Source: Rheum nobile
Lineage: Eukaryota; Streptophyta; Magnoliopsida; Caryophyllales; Polygonaceae
Direction of reading: 5' to 3'
Assembly: GCA_027886185.1 (NCBI GenBank)
Contig: WOAB01000858.1
Location: 248,001 to 312,000, forward strand
DNA: 64,000 nt
The first letter of the stretch is position 1. Each line of letters starts with the position of its first letter. The position numbers were made by a program, and so were the translations under genes. Below, one piece after another: positions 11,303 to 23,303 of the stretch. The notes under the pieces are model-generated. The model ran no database searches. It saw nothing but the letters and a program-made list of their open reading frames with translations, and was not told the DNA's origin.

Positions 11303-14220
11303 TTCTCCCCTTCTTGAAAAGAACTCGTCCTCGAGTCATCAACATCAGCGGCTGCATAAGGGGTAAGATCACCGACATTGAATATCGGGCTCACGCCATA
11401 GTCATCGGGCAGCTCCAACACATAGGCATTGTCGCATACTCTCTTCAGCACCTTGAACGGTCCATCACCTCTGGGAGACAGCTTCGACTTCCTCTGCTCC
11501 GGGAACCGCTCCTTGCGCAGGTGTAGCCACACCAAGTCGCCGGGCTCGAACAACACTTGACGCCGGCCGTGATTAGCTCGGGCTGCGTTCTTTGCTGCAG
11601 TAGCTTCCAAACGAGCCTTAGTCCGCTCGTGCAGCTCCTGCATGAACTCAACCTGTCTATCAGCATCAAAGTCTGCTCGTTCCGGTAAAGGCAACGGCTT
11701 AAGATCCAAAGGGGTTAGGGGATTCAAACCATACACACATTCAAAAGGGGACATATTAGTAGAAGAATGAATAGTCCTATTATAAGCAAACTCAACATGT
11801 GGTAAGGCTTCTTCCCAACTTTTCAGATTAGATTTAATAACAGCCCTAAGGATAGTACCCAATGTACGGTTAGTGACCTCAGTTTGTCCATCTGTATGGG
11901 GGTGACTAGCAGTAGAGAACAACAACTTAGTACCAAGTTTACCCCATAAAGTCTTCCAAAAGTAACTCAGAAATTTGACATCCCTATCACTCACAATAGT
12001 ACGAGGTACACCATGTAACCGAACAATCTTTCTAAAGAACAAATCAGCAACATTCCTAGCATCGTCAGTTTTATGGCATGCAATAAAGTGAGCCATCTTA
12101 GAGAACCTATCAACAACCACAAATATAGAATCTCTCCCCTTCTTAGTCCTAGGCAATCCAACAATAAAATCCATACTAATATCAACCCAAGGAAAGCAAG
12201 GAATAGGCAAGGGAGTATAAAGACCATGCGGTTTTGCCTTAGATTTAGCCTGTAAGCACTCAACACAGCGTTTGATAAAATTCTCTACATCCCTAAGCAT
12301 GTGTGGCCAATAGAAATGAGTATGCAACATGTTATAAGTCTTATCTCTACCAAAATGACCCATCAATCCACCTCTATGGGTCTCATCAACAAGTAACAAC
12401 CGTAGAGAACAAACATGAATGTACACCTTATCAACTCGAAACAAGAATCCATCAAACAAGAAAAACTTATCAAATGAACCCTTTGCCACACAATGCTTAT
12501 AAATCACTCCAAAATCAGCATCCATATCATACAACTCCTTAATATAAACGAATCCAAGGACCCGAGCATCCAAAGTAGTCAAGAGTGTATGTCTCCTAGA
12601 AAGGGCATCAGCTACAACATTATCTTTTCCTTTCTTATACTTAATCACATAGGGAAATGTTTCTATGAATTCCATCCACCTACCATGCCTCCTATCCAAC
12701 TTATCTTGACTCCTAAAATGCTTTAAGGACTCATGATCAGTTTTAAGCACAAATTCTCTAGGCCAAAGGTAGTGTTGCCAAGTTTTCAGCACTCTAAACA
12801 AGGCATATAATTCCCTATCATAAGTAGAATAATTCAAGCATGCACCTTTCAACTTCTCAGAAAAGAAGGCAATGGGCTTACCTTCCTGCATGAGGACTCC
12901 TCCAATACCAATGCCAGAGGCGTCACACTCTACTTCAAAGGGGCGAGTGAAGTCAGACAGAACCAGCAATGGCGCGTGTGTCAAACGATCCTTGAGAGTC
13001 TGGAATGCCTTTTCTTGAGCTTCACCCCAATGGAATGGAGTATTATTCTTTGTGATCTCTGTCAGCGGGGCTGCAATGGTGCTAAATTCTCGAACGAACC
13101 TCCTGTAGAAGCCAGCCAGGCCGTGGAAACTGCGCACGTCACCTAGGTTCTTCGGGGTCGGCCAGTCACGGATGGCTTGCACCTTCTCTTGATCCACTTG
13201 CAGTCCATGAGCACTCACTACAAAACCAAGAAACACAACTCTGTCAGTGCAAAAATCACACTTCTTCAGATTTCCATACAACTGTACAACTCTGAGAGTG
13301 GATAAAACTTCCCTGAGGTGCTCTGCATGTGCTTCCAAAGATTTACTGTAGATCAGAATATCATCAAAGTAAACTACAACAAATCTACCAATAAAAGATC
13401 TCAAGACATGATTCATAAGACGCATAAAAGTAGAGGGGGTATTAGTCAAACCGAAAGGCATAACAAGCCACTCATACAAACCAAACTTCGTCTTGAATGC
13501 TGTCTTCCATTCGTCTCCTTCCTTCATCCGGATTTGATGGTATCCACTGCGAAGATCGATCTTGGAAAAGGTGGAGGCGCCATGGAGCTCATCCAACATG
13601 TCATCGAGCCTGGGGATCGGGTGCCTGTACTTGATCGTGATGTTATTAATAGCCCTGCAATCAACACACATACGTCAAGTATTGTCCTTTTTGGGGACGA
13701 GTAGGACAGGCACAGCACACTGGGATCGGCTCTCTCTAACATACCCTTTATCTAGAAGGTCCTGGACTTGGTTCTGGATTTCCTGGGTCTTAGTAGGGTT
13801 CATCCTATAGGCAGGCCGGTTGGGTAGGGTGGCACCGAGAATCAGGTCTATTTGGTGCTCAATGCCTCTAATAGGGGGTAGGCCAGGGGGTATCTCATCC
13901 GGGAAAACATCAAGGAACTCAGCTAAAAGGGTCTGGACAGCAGCTGGGAGTGTAGCTCGGTCGTCGTCACCTAACAGGGTATAGGCCTGACAAAGGGACA
14001 TGAGGGCGACGTCCGGGGGAAGGTAATCTACCAGGTGGTCTCTGTTGGATGCTAAGAGCACTCGGCTAGGGGTAGAGGCGAGGGTGAGGTCGGTCCGTGT
14101 GGAGGCAGTGGATGGTTCGGCTGGGGACTTACCCTTACGCTTGGCCTCTCTTTTCTTATCATAAGCCTCAGCCACTTGAAGCGGCGTCATCGGTTTCAAC
14201 ACCACTTTCCTACCACGAAA
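11125..14220 (-). pseudogene. Ty3 pol: reverse transcriptase, RNase H, integrase
   Basis: In frame with gag. TGA at 13675-13677 replaces Trp in the motif VPKKDxTWRMCVDCR. Downstream the 848-codon frame has reverse transcriptase (YFDD about residue 101), RNase H (VECDASG) and integrase with an HHCC finger (HxxxxxGH...CxxC) and DDE residues (MDF, SDRD, and Glu in TDGQTEVTNR). The last part (from about 11302 down) is encoded inside the 3' LTR. No chromodomain is recognisable; the tail is acidic and then PITRSRLKEL. Apart from the TGA the frame is open, matching the young LTRs. Confidence 0.9.
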
Positions 14221-16023
14221 CTAAAAGGCATGTTGGTTAGTACGTCCATCATGAATAACATGTCTATCAAATTGCCAAGGACGACCTAACAAAATATGAC
14301 AAGCTTGCATAGGAACAACATCACATAAAATTTCATCCTCATAAGTTCCTAGTTTAAGAGTGATCTTAGCTTGCTTATTCACCTTGAGTTCACCACAATC
14401 ATTCATCCAATGAAGTCTATAAGGTCTAGGATGCAAAAAAGTAGGGAGTTGCAGTTTATTAACTAATTCAACACTAGCAATATTACAACAACTACCACCA
14501 TCAATAATCATGTTGCAAACTTTCCCTTTAACAAGACATCTTGTATGAAACAAATTCTCACGCTGATTATCATCACAAGGAGCCTGATTAACATGCAAAG
14601 TCCTCCTAACAATCAATGAATCACCATGCTCATATGCAATAAAATCCAAATCATCATCATTGGCATGCTCATTCATATCATGGCTAGCAACTAAATTTTC
14701 ATGCTCAGTGTCAGACTCAGACTCTAACTCACCCAAATGATTAATCATCAAAACACGAGTATTAGGACAATCCTTCATGTAATGACCCTTTCCTTGACAT
14801 TTAAAGCAAGTGATATCTCTAGCTCTAGGAGGAGGGTCAGCAGGGTTACCTCGTGTAACTGCAGGGGCGGGCCGTGTGGGCTGCTGTGGTGCGGTGGAGG
14901 TAGAGGGGTGCGCACCACGGGAATTCTGCTCATTGCCGCGAGGCGGACCGGTTGCTGGGCGGGATCTCTGGTGTCCGGTGCGGCCCTGCTGCTGGTTGGG
15001 ACGCCAGCTTTGGCGTTGTGGCACCGTGCGGTGTTGTTGGGTATAGCTGGACTTGAATTGTCTCTCCACTTTAATTGCTTGGTGTAGCAAATCTGTCATG
15101 GTAGAATAGGGATACAATTCTATAGTGTCAGCTAAATGAGGATGCAAGATACGTAGATACATGGACATAGTGGCCTCTTCATCTTCGACGACGTTGCCGC
15201 GTGCCATGGCTATCTGCATATTGTTGTAGACCTCTTCAACACCTAAAGAGCCTTGCCTCATAGTCTCCAAACGGTTGCGGAGAACTCTATTGTGGTGGTG
15301 GGGAACGAAGCGGGCCCTCATCATAGCTCTCATATGGTTCCATGTGTTGACCGGAGGGTCCAAGGCTTGTCTTCGAGCCTTCACAACAGAATCCCACCAA
15401 ACCAAAGCATAACCAGTAAATTCAAGAGCAGCGAGTTGTACCTTTTTATGTTCAGGGAAATTGTGGCAACCCCAAATCTGCTCAATCTTCGTCTCCCATT
15501 CAAGATAGACGTCTGGATCACACTTTCCATCAAAAGCCGGGATCTTCACTTTGATCCGTCCAATGCCGTCTTGTTCGGCTTCACGGCGGCGGGGCTGTCC
15601 GCGGTCATTCCGGGGGCGGTAAGGACGCCACTCATTACGCTCCTCGCGCTCATAGTCCTGCATATCATCATCACCCTATAAACTAGAACGTATCGACATA
15701 GGAGGGGACTCAGACCTATCACGAGGTGCGGGATGCCGAATCGGGCGTATGCGGTCGGTGCCAGTGGCTCTCGGTTGGCGACGCTCGTCCATCGCCGCTT
15801 GGTAGGCCGTGGCTTGGTCGACCAAGGGCTCGGTGGCGGGAAGCGGTGCGCTATGCGATGGACCAATGTGTTCCTGCGCAGCCGGGAGTGGGTTGGAGCG
15901 GGTCTCCAACGAGTCAAACTTCGCAGACAATTACGCGACTGTAGAAGCCAACTGTTGTAGCATCGCCTGCATATCGACATGGGAACCATTTGCAGTAACT
16001 TGTTCATCATCGGAACCTGTCAT
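14221..16023 (-). pseudogene. Ty3 gag with zinc knuckle and aspartic protease
   Basis: It starts at the ATG at 16023 (MTGSDDEQ). TAA at 15931-15933 and TAG at 15676-15678 interrupt the frame, and TAG at 14221-14223 separates it from pol; all three can come from CAA or CAG by C-to-T. After the N-terminal arm come the gag core (WWDSVV, then MRARFVPHHH, then QGSLGVEEVY), a zinc knuckle CFKCQGKGHYMKDC and a retropepsin-like block with IIDGGSCCN, where Gly replaces the usual Ser of DSG. The continuous 480-codon stretch 15663-14221 holds all these domains. Gag would form the particle that packages element RNA. Confidence 0.88.
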
Positions 16024-16419
16024 GATCACCACTTAGACGAACACAGAAAGATGTTAAGGTTAGGAAAACCAAAAAAAAACTCTCAAGTGTTTGCACTCGG
16101 TGATTGTACAACCTGCGAAGTTAGGCTCGTAAATGACAAGTTCTCGATGTGCTCAAGATACGCAGCAAATCAAGGTCAAGCAGAGATGTAGTAGACAAGA
16201 CAAGTAGATGTACGACGAAAAAATGACTCAAACAAAAGCGAGACTAGAGAACGACTCAACAAGGAAAGCGACACAACTATAGTCACAAGAATGAAATGCA
16301 ACTAAAGATGGGGCTATATATGTGTTTCGAACTCAAGAAATGCGAATTGCAAGTTAGAAAGACGTACCTTTGTCGACTCGGAATGAAGCCAATTGGAGCC
16401 GAGAGTGACCCGAGGGAAC

Positions 16420-16890
16420 GGAAGGGAGAAGGGGTTCGGGCAAGAGGGGGGGTAGTGCTCGACTGAGGGCAACCCGGGGTGGGACCCGGTCGGGTTGGGG
16501 TCAGGTGGGGCGGACTGAGAACAACCCGGGGTGGGACCCGGTCGGGTTGGGGTCGGGTGGGGCTGACTGAGCGCAACCCGGGGTGGGACCCGGTCGGGTT
16601 GGGGTCGGGTGGGGCTGACTGAGTGCAACCCGGTGGGGGCCCGGTCGGATTAGGGTCGGATAGGGTGGACTGAGAGCAACCCGGGGTGGGACCCGGTCGG
16701 GTTGGGGTCGGGTGGGGCTCGACTGAGCGGATCCCGGGCAGGACCCGGTCGGGTGGAGGCCGGGTGGTGGCGACTGAGGAGAACTCGGGTGGGACCCGGT
16801 CGGGTTTGGGCCGGGTCGGTGGCGGGTACGTGAGGGCTGGGTTAACTGAGGCTCACCCGGTCTGGACCCGGTCGGGTTGTGGCCGGGTAC
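16420..16890. repeat. G-rich minisatellite in the Ty3 5' leader
   Basis: About eight copies of a roughly 50-60-bp unit centred on ACCCGGTCGGGT and GGGTCGGGTGGGG. The word ACCCGgtCGGGT is itself a near palindrome. The array lies between the primer site and gag, so the genomic RNA would carry it as a structured C-rich leader. Confidence 0.85.
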
Positions 16891-17464
16891 TGTTGCGGCG
16901 ACAAAGAGGTCCGAAAAAAAATCTGAAACGGAACCCTAAATTTTTTTTTTTTTTATATATTTCGAAAAAAAAATTCTGAAAAATCCCAGATGCCTTTTCC
17001 TCTTTTTTTTTTTTGAATTTCGATAATGCTTTTTTTTTTGATATAATTTTCTTTTAGGCAACTTGTTTTTCCTGGGATATTACACCATAAAGATAAAATA
17101 AAATCTCTAGAAAATCAAGCAAGTATCTTGAAGATTACCAAAATTGAACAACCGGATCTCTGGCGCGCACGAACCTGGACGCCATCGTGTCTTGCTCGCC
17201 AAACTAGGGTTCGAACAACAATGGTGGAAGGGGGGGGGGGCGAAATTTTTTTGCTGATTTTTGGACGGTTTTGGTATGTTTTTGTGGATCCTCGTAGTCA
17301 CAATCAACCGCAACGAACTCCTTTCCAAGACAAACAAGAGCAAACAATCAGTCAGACTAACAATTCACTAATGTGACTCAAACAAAGAAATTCAATTGAC
17401 GATTGAAAACAGGAAGATCCAATTTTTGATGATGAATCTGGAACCGTCAAAGGCGATCCGAAGC

Positions 17465-17484
17465 CGCAAAGCTCTTGATACCAA
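17465..17484 (-). other. Primer-binding site (initiator tRNA-Met)
   Basis: On the minus strand, just inside the 5' LTR, TTGGTATCAAGAGC complements the 3' end of plant initiator tRNA-Met with one inserted A. This fixes element orientation and the LTR border. Confidence 0.85.
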
Positions 17485-17485
17485 T

Positions 17486-18216
17486 TGATACGGGGTTAGC
17501 CGTGTAGAAGATGGATCTAGGCAACGGATCTCAAAACAAAAGAAAACACAAGATTAGAACAATGGCGGAAGTGAAACTAATGGATAGGATAATAGATAGA
17601 ACCAATAGAAACGACGAGAAAACCCGCTTGCTTGATAGCAAGGAACCTTGTCGAACGATCTACCAACCCGATCTCTACAACGCCACACAACCAAGAATCG
17701 CTGACGAACTTGGAGCACGGAGAGGATTGCTTATGATGTACGAAATCACCAACAGAGGGACTTGACAAAGACGAAAACAACTAAGCGGGAAAGAACAATC
17801 GATTGAGACTCTCACGGGGAGCCGAGTTTTCAAAGCAAAAACCAAGCTCTGTTTTTGTGTTTTAACAATATGAGAAATCTGACTAATGAAGAAGACAAGG
17901 GAGGCCTTAAATACCCTAGGAGGGCCGGCCCTAGCTTCCCAAAAACGGGTTATACTTAATCCCGAAATATCCGAAAATAGAAAGCTTAAAACAATTAAAT
18001 AATAGTCCTAAAAATATCCAATGCGGAAATTAATAAGACTAAACATAGGTAACGTTGACCATTAAAGTCAACGCCTTGACTTTGGGCTTGTCCTCTTCGT
18101 CATGTGATACATCATGTGCCATAAACGTCTCCAGCTCTTGACGTAGTTCCTTCAATCTTAACCTAGTAATCGGTCCATCAAAGGTTGGCACTAATGGCGG
18201 GGATGATTCCTCATCA
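17486..18216 (-). repeat. 5' LTR of the Ty3 element
   Basis: It starts TGATGA at 18216 and ends TATCA at 17486. It lacks the CTC triplet present in the other LTR near the AACTCCAGAGGG site. The core promoter is probably the TATTTAA near 17912. Confidence 0.93.
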
Positions 18217-18429
18217 TTTTCCAATTCAATATTAATAAATTTATCATTTATAGTCAAGTTATACTCACCAATTCGCTGGGAACTTCTCCATACTTGTCAT
18301 CACCTCCGTTTGACGAGTTGTCAATTATGTGCACAACTGGTGTCTTGACATTGATTGTAATCACATAATAGTGTCCATGGGCAGCAATTGGGAAAATGAA
18401 CTGTTTAATCAATAAAAATAATGTATGTT

Positions 18430-18640
18430 AGAACATAACAACACTTTTGTGTGCATATGCACCCAGAAAATATGATGACACTTATACATCCAGAACTTGT
18501 CTGTGTGTGCATATGCACACACATGCACACAAGTCTTCATATGTAAGACAAGACATATATGCACACATAAGTGTACACATATGCACACAAAAGTGTGGTC
18601 ATATGCACACAAAAGACTTATGGACAAATCTGCAATGTGC
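18430..18640. repeat. Motif array in a Ulp1-gene intron next to the Ty3 insertion
   Basis: CATATGCACAC motifs resume immediately beyond the retroelement, in the intron between exons 18797-18666 and 18400-18269. This shows that the two flanks were one sequence before the insertion. Confidence 0.85.
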
Positions 18641-18876
18641 ATATGGTTGAACAATTCCAACTTACTAAGTCAACGTTTTGGATCTTCAAATTCTTTTTCT
18701 TGAAAGCTTGAACAGAGTTAAAGCTCGCCATTAAGCATTTGTTGAACAATATTGATTTTTCCTCTATTGCAACTTCTTTTTCCAACACAGTATACATCTG
18801 CATGTTTAAGAAAAATGAAGTTAGAAAATGTAATTCGTTAATAATTATATAATTTATTACAGTATGTAATATGTAC

Positions 18877-19054
18877 CATATGCACTGTTGGTAGGAAGAA
18901 CCTCAATGGAGACGCTGCATCTTTGTATATTTCATTTTCATTTAATATTGCAGTATATCCATAAAAAAGACCACTGTCTAGGCATTGTCCTTCCTTTAAT
19001 GAGGAGAAGTCACTTTTGTAGTATGAGAATTCATTCAATTTGAAAATCACATCA
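18877..19054 (-). other. Exon encoding the start of the C48 protease fold
   Basis: It encodes KLNEFSYYKSDFSSLKEGQCLDSGL and then YTAILNENE, matching the family's L..g..vdd.vIn.Y..iLN..E start. AG and GT borders are present. It belongs to the protease pseudogene described for 24739-10176. Confidence 0.7.
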
Positions 19055-19858
19055 CTGCATGAAACTTATTTCATTAGAAATATGATTTAACATACTTACA
19101 TAATAAAATTAGATACGCACACATAAGAATCAAAATATGCACACATAAGAATCAAGATATGCGCACACAAGCTTTAATATATGCACACATAAGAATCAAT
19201 ATATGCACACACAAGTTCTAATATGCACACACAAGAATCAACATATGCATATACACTAACTATCATATGAACACATAATATTTGAAAATAACATTTATAT
19301 CAACTTACCAATTTTTTATTCTTGTGTTCATCAGCCAATCGTAGATATTTTTCTCCTCTGTAGTTGCATGCTCATTAATATCAACCTCTCTTGCTTTGAA
19401 TGGAGATTTCACATATTCTGAAGGATTAGTTATCCTTTTCTGTACGTTCTACACCGGTGTCACATAAGAGTTTCCAACCACAAATGTTACCTAATAATAC
19501 ACACAAACCATTAGAGTCTTGCAAATTATAAAAGGTTCTAATTCAGACAAATTTTCTTTCTCTGTACCTTCTTTGGAATGGTTGATTATGTTGCCTCAAC
19601 TGATGTTGATTCCTTCGATTCCAGTTTCCTCAATAGTTCCTTCTCCTGAGTAGAAATTGGTGAGATCCCCAAGTCAAATGATGGAACTTCACAATAATCC
19701 ATTATGTTCTGCAGTATGCACACAAAAACATTGTTATATGCACACAAAGGATTTAATATATGCACACACAAGGAACAAGATATGCACACACATTAACTAT
19801 CATATGAACACACAAGTTTTATCATATGCACACACACAAAATTCTATTCAGATTTTAC

Positions 19859-21067
19859 CTTTTTATTTTCTGCAGCCTTTTCTTCTCCTGCCACCACCTT
19901 ATGTTCCCTTTCTGCCTTCCCAGCTTTCAACATATGCACACAAAAGGGTTATTTATATAAACACACAAGTATCAACTTACGCACACACAATAAATACTAA
20001 ATGCACACAAAATTCACGCAATAGGATTTACTATGATTTTTACCTTTGTCTCTGATGTCTCTGCAATGATTTGCGCCTCCTCAATTATTTGACAAGGCAT
20101 CTCCCTTGGACGCTCAACCTTCAACATATGCACACAAAGAGATATTTATATGCATACACAAGTATCATATGCACACACATAAACAATTTATATGCACACA
20201 CAAGTTTTAAGATATGCAAACAGTAGGTATTTTGATTTTTACCTCTTTCTCTCCTGATGCTTCCTTATCTTCCTCCACATTAGTTTGGCCTTGCATTTCA
20301 CTAGAACCCCCAACCTTCAATATGCACACACAATAATTAATAAATGCACACACAAGGGTTATTTATATGCACACAAAAGTATCAACCTATGCACACACAT
20401 ATCATTTTATATGCACACACAAGTTTTAAGATATGCACACAGTAGGTTTTCTCTGACTTTTACCTCTTTCTCTCCTGATGCGTCCTCTTCCTCATTGATT
20501 TGGCCTTGCATTTCACTAGAACCCCCAACCTTCAATATGCACACAACCTTCAACATATGCACAAACAAGTTTTAACATATGCACACGCAAGTTTCAAGAT
20601 ATGCACACATTAGGTTCTACTCTGGTTTTTACCTCTTTCTCTCCTGATGGCTCCTTAACTTCCTCCTCAATTATTTGGGATGGCATTTCCCTTGAACCAC
20701 CAACCTTCAACATATGCACACACAAGAGATATTTATATGCACACGTATCAACATATGCACACACATAACATTTTATAAGCACACACAAGTTTTAAGATAT
20801 GCACATGATCTTTACCTCTTTCTCTGCTGAAGCTTCCTTATCTTTGTCGTCAATTATTTGGACAGGTATTGTACTTGAAACCTTAACCTTCAACATATGC
20901 ACACACAATAATTATAAGATATGCACACACAAGAGTTATTAGTATGCACACACAAGTATCAACATATGCACACAAATGATTTTTATTATTTTTACCTCTT
21001 TCTCCCCTGATGACTCCTTATCTTGCTCTTCAATGATTTGGCCAGGCATTTCACTTGGACCCTTAAA
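19859..21067 (-). repeat. Tandem array of exon-intron units encoding a 24-residue repeat
   Basis: Six homologous exons (21067-20996, 20887-20816, 20704-20633, 20529-20464, 20314-20243, 20118-20044), followed by a diverged seventh (19923-19859), are 66-75 bp long and repeat every 175-215 bp. Most are exactly 72 bp, 24 codons in phase zero, flanked by ...GTTGAAG and GTAAAAA. Each peptide starts like V-x-G-S-S-E-M-P, has Q-I-I-E-E and ends S-G-E-K-E, giving an acidic helical repeat. Each intron is one CATATGCACACA array of about 110-140 bp. The repeated unit is thus exon plus intron. Confidence 0.85.
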
Positions 21068-21513
21068 CTTCAACATATGCACACACATGAGTTATTTATA
21101 TGCACACACAACGACTCAACATATGCACACACAGATTTATTGTTAAAAGATTTTCTTACCTGATTTCCATCATCTTCTTTCTTGTCATTAATATTTACCT
21201 CCTCCATGATTTCTTCTTCATTATGAGGCTCCTCTATGTTTACCTGGTTTTTTTCTTCCTCGTTTTCTTTTTCCTTGTCATTTACAATTTCTTCTCCCTT
21301 TTCAATGTTGCTGGCCTCCTCCATGTTTTCTTCGTAAGTGTGAGGCTCCTCCATGTTTCCTCATTCTTCCTTATCATCATCACTGTCAACAATCTGGGAT
21401 TCGTGCATGTTTTCTTCATCATTGGTTTTCTTCATTAGAAGGTAAACATAGGGATTAGTACTCGTTATATTGTAACAAAATATATAGCAAACAAAAACAC
21501 ATTATTTACTTAC

Positions 21514-22104
21514 TTCACCGTAATCCCTTGATACTTGTTGAACAAAATCCGACAGTCCAGGTACCCACATAGATCCCTCATGCTTCTCTTTTTCCTTCAA
21601 AGTTTTATCAATTTCATCCAAGCACTTTACAGCTTCGTCCCAGAATTCAGATTGGTTGTCAAAGTCGTCATCATCAGTTTGTGACAAGGATTCCGATCTC
21701 AACTTAACATTTAAAATCTTCTCACAACCAATGTTGACCTTGTTCAGTAAACCATTATGAGCAAGCTGTGGTGGTGTCCCCTTGTTCTTATTCACAAACT
21801 TTCTAATCTTGACAACCATTTCTTCAGCATCATGTAGATAGCCCTTCATGAATGTCTTGAGTTCGTCGTCATTTGGAGCAGCATCATTCTGTTTATCTTG
21901 GGCAGAATCTGTCTCTTCCTGCTTTGTTGATTCATCTTGATCGTGAAATTGAGGTCTTCCCCTTACAAACCCTCTCCCAAATCCACCATGGATTAACTCT
22001 TCGTCTTCTCTTTCCTTTAGGGTCTTTGTGTTCCAGTTCTTGATTATTGGGAATTTCCTCTCAGAAGGCTTTCCTTTGAACACCATTTGGTCAACATATA
22101 CCAA
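21514..22104 (-). other. Central exon of the Ulp1 gene (conserved block plus charged region)
   Basis: It opens with LVYVDQMVF, which follows LLLLL of the previous exon across a GT/AG intron, a pairing typical of transposon Ulp1 genes. It then has a Gly/Arg patch (GFGRGFVRGRP) and a charged, helical stretch to VPGLSDFVQQV. The exon itself is open throughout. Confidence 0.7.
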
Positions 22105-22377
22105 CTGCAAAGAAGTGATATGCACACATTAAGATGTGAACAAAGAGGTAAACACATAGTAGAAGACATATGCACACAACATTGTAAGCATATGCACTCA
22201 ACACCATAAGCATATGCACACAGCACGAGACATGTGTGTGCACACAGATATGCACCCATTTATGTCCATGTGCACACACATGTGTCTGGATATGAAAGTT
22301 TTATTCTTACCAGTAGTCATATATGCACACAAATTTCAGAAATAATGAATTCAAAGAAATGAAAGTTTTATTTTTAC

Positions 22378-23303
22378 CAGTAGTAGTAACAGAGGTCCCG
22401 TGTATGGTTTTGTTGTACTAGTTTTCCAATTACCTCCACACTCAATAAGCTTGTCAAAGACAAAGGCACTCCAATTATATTGGTTTATCTTGTCAACATC
22501 ATCTAGGAGATCAAGTATCTCAAACTTCAACTTCCCATTCGCGTGCCCATCCACCACCGAATTGACAAAAAAGAGGATGAAGTACCTCTTGAACCAAATA
22601 TCCCATTGATATGTCAGCATCTTGTCTTTGATATTACTGAGCACAATACTCCTCGTTGTCTTTTTTGGGAAGTCGTCAGCTAACTTGGCAAGGATTTCTT
22701 TGTTGCGCAATTTATCGAGAGCGACAATTCTGATGCTGCCCTTCGGAATGCCGAGATAGTCATGTGCATCATTCTCAGTAACCAAAATCTCTGCAGAACC
22801 CTTTAACTTGATGGTGCATTTACATTCATCAAATTTGCTAGCAACATATAGTCCTAGCCTCCCTGGCAAGTCTTCGACCTTCCACGCAAGCAATGCTCCA
22901 AATCCCATGTTTATAACATCTTGTCTCTGAGCAGCACTGAAATTATGTTCATCAGCAAACATTCAAACAAGTGTTCTTGGGGATTTTCTACATAACACCC
23001 GAGGGTTATCATTCCTAGCTTCAGTTATCCCTTTCTTCACGTTTAATTGTTGCTTTGTGATATTTACAGTCTTCTTCTCCTCCTTTTTCCCTCTTTTTGA
23101 TACCTTCTCAGTGTCCTTGTCCTCCTTTTTCTGTTTCTTTTGTCTAGATACCTCTGGTTCTGTAGGGCTTTTCTTCCTCTTGCCTTTTTGTTTGTGTTTT
23201 TCATTAACTTCCTTCTCTTTTGCTTCAATGTGCGCTGGCTTTGACTTCTTTGTATATCTTGGGGATTTTCTTGTTCCTTCCCTTTGTTTCTTCCTTCTTG
23301 TTT
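22378..23303 (-). other. Basic N-terminal exon plus conserved mid-domain of the Ulp1 gene
   Basis: The first third is Lys/Arg-rich with many KKxK clusters (possible nuclear targeting). TGA at 22963-22965 (CGA expected) is followed at once by the block with FSAAQRQDVINMGFGALL and LPGRLGLYV, then YLGIPKGS and the W-x-x-F-K-R-Y-F segment found upstream of Ulp1 domains in plant transposon proteins. Confidence 0.75.

Larger units (their letters stand above)
10569..18216 (-). mobile_element. Full-length Ty3/gypsy LTR retrotransposon nested in the MULE
   Basis: LTRs at 10569-11302 (734 bp) and 17486-18216 (731 bp) begin TGATGA and end TATCA on the minus strand. The 5-bp duplication TTTTC flanks both sides (10564-10568 and 18217-18221). 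By eye the LTRs differ by about ten substitutions and one 3-bp indel, so the insertion is young. Order on the minus strand: LTR, initiator-tRNA-Met primer site, long G/C-rich leader, gag with zinc knuckle and protease, reverse transcriptase, RNase H, integrase, polypurine tract AGAAGGGGAGAA, LTR. The pol frame runs into the 3' LTR and ends PITRSRLKELRQ-like, as described for CRM-type elements; this assignment is inference. Four premature stops make this copy dependent on others. Confidence 0.93.

Noticed and set aside
11125..13671. Treating the 848-codon Ty3 pol as a host gene
   Set aside because: It has reverse transcriptase, RNase H and integrase in order, between matching LTRs with a target duplication.
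17465..17484. tRNA gene fragment near the Ty3 LTR
   Set aside because: Only the 3'-end complement of initiator tRNA-Met is present, at the exact place of a primer-binding site; no cloverleaf. The same holds at 43897, 47875 and 59989.
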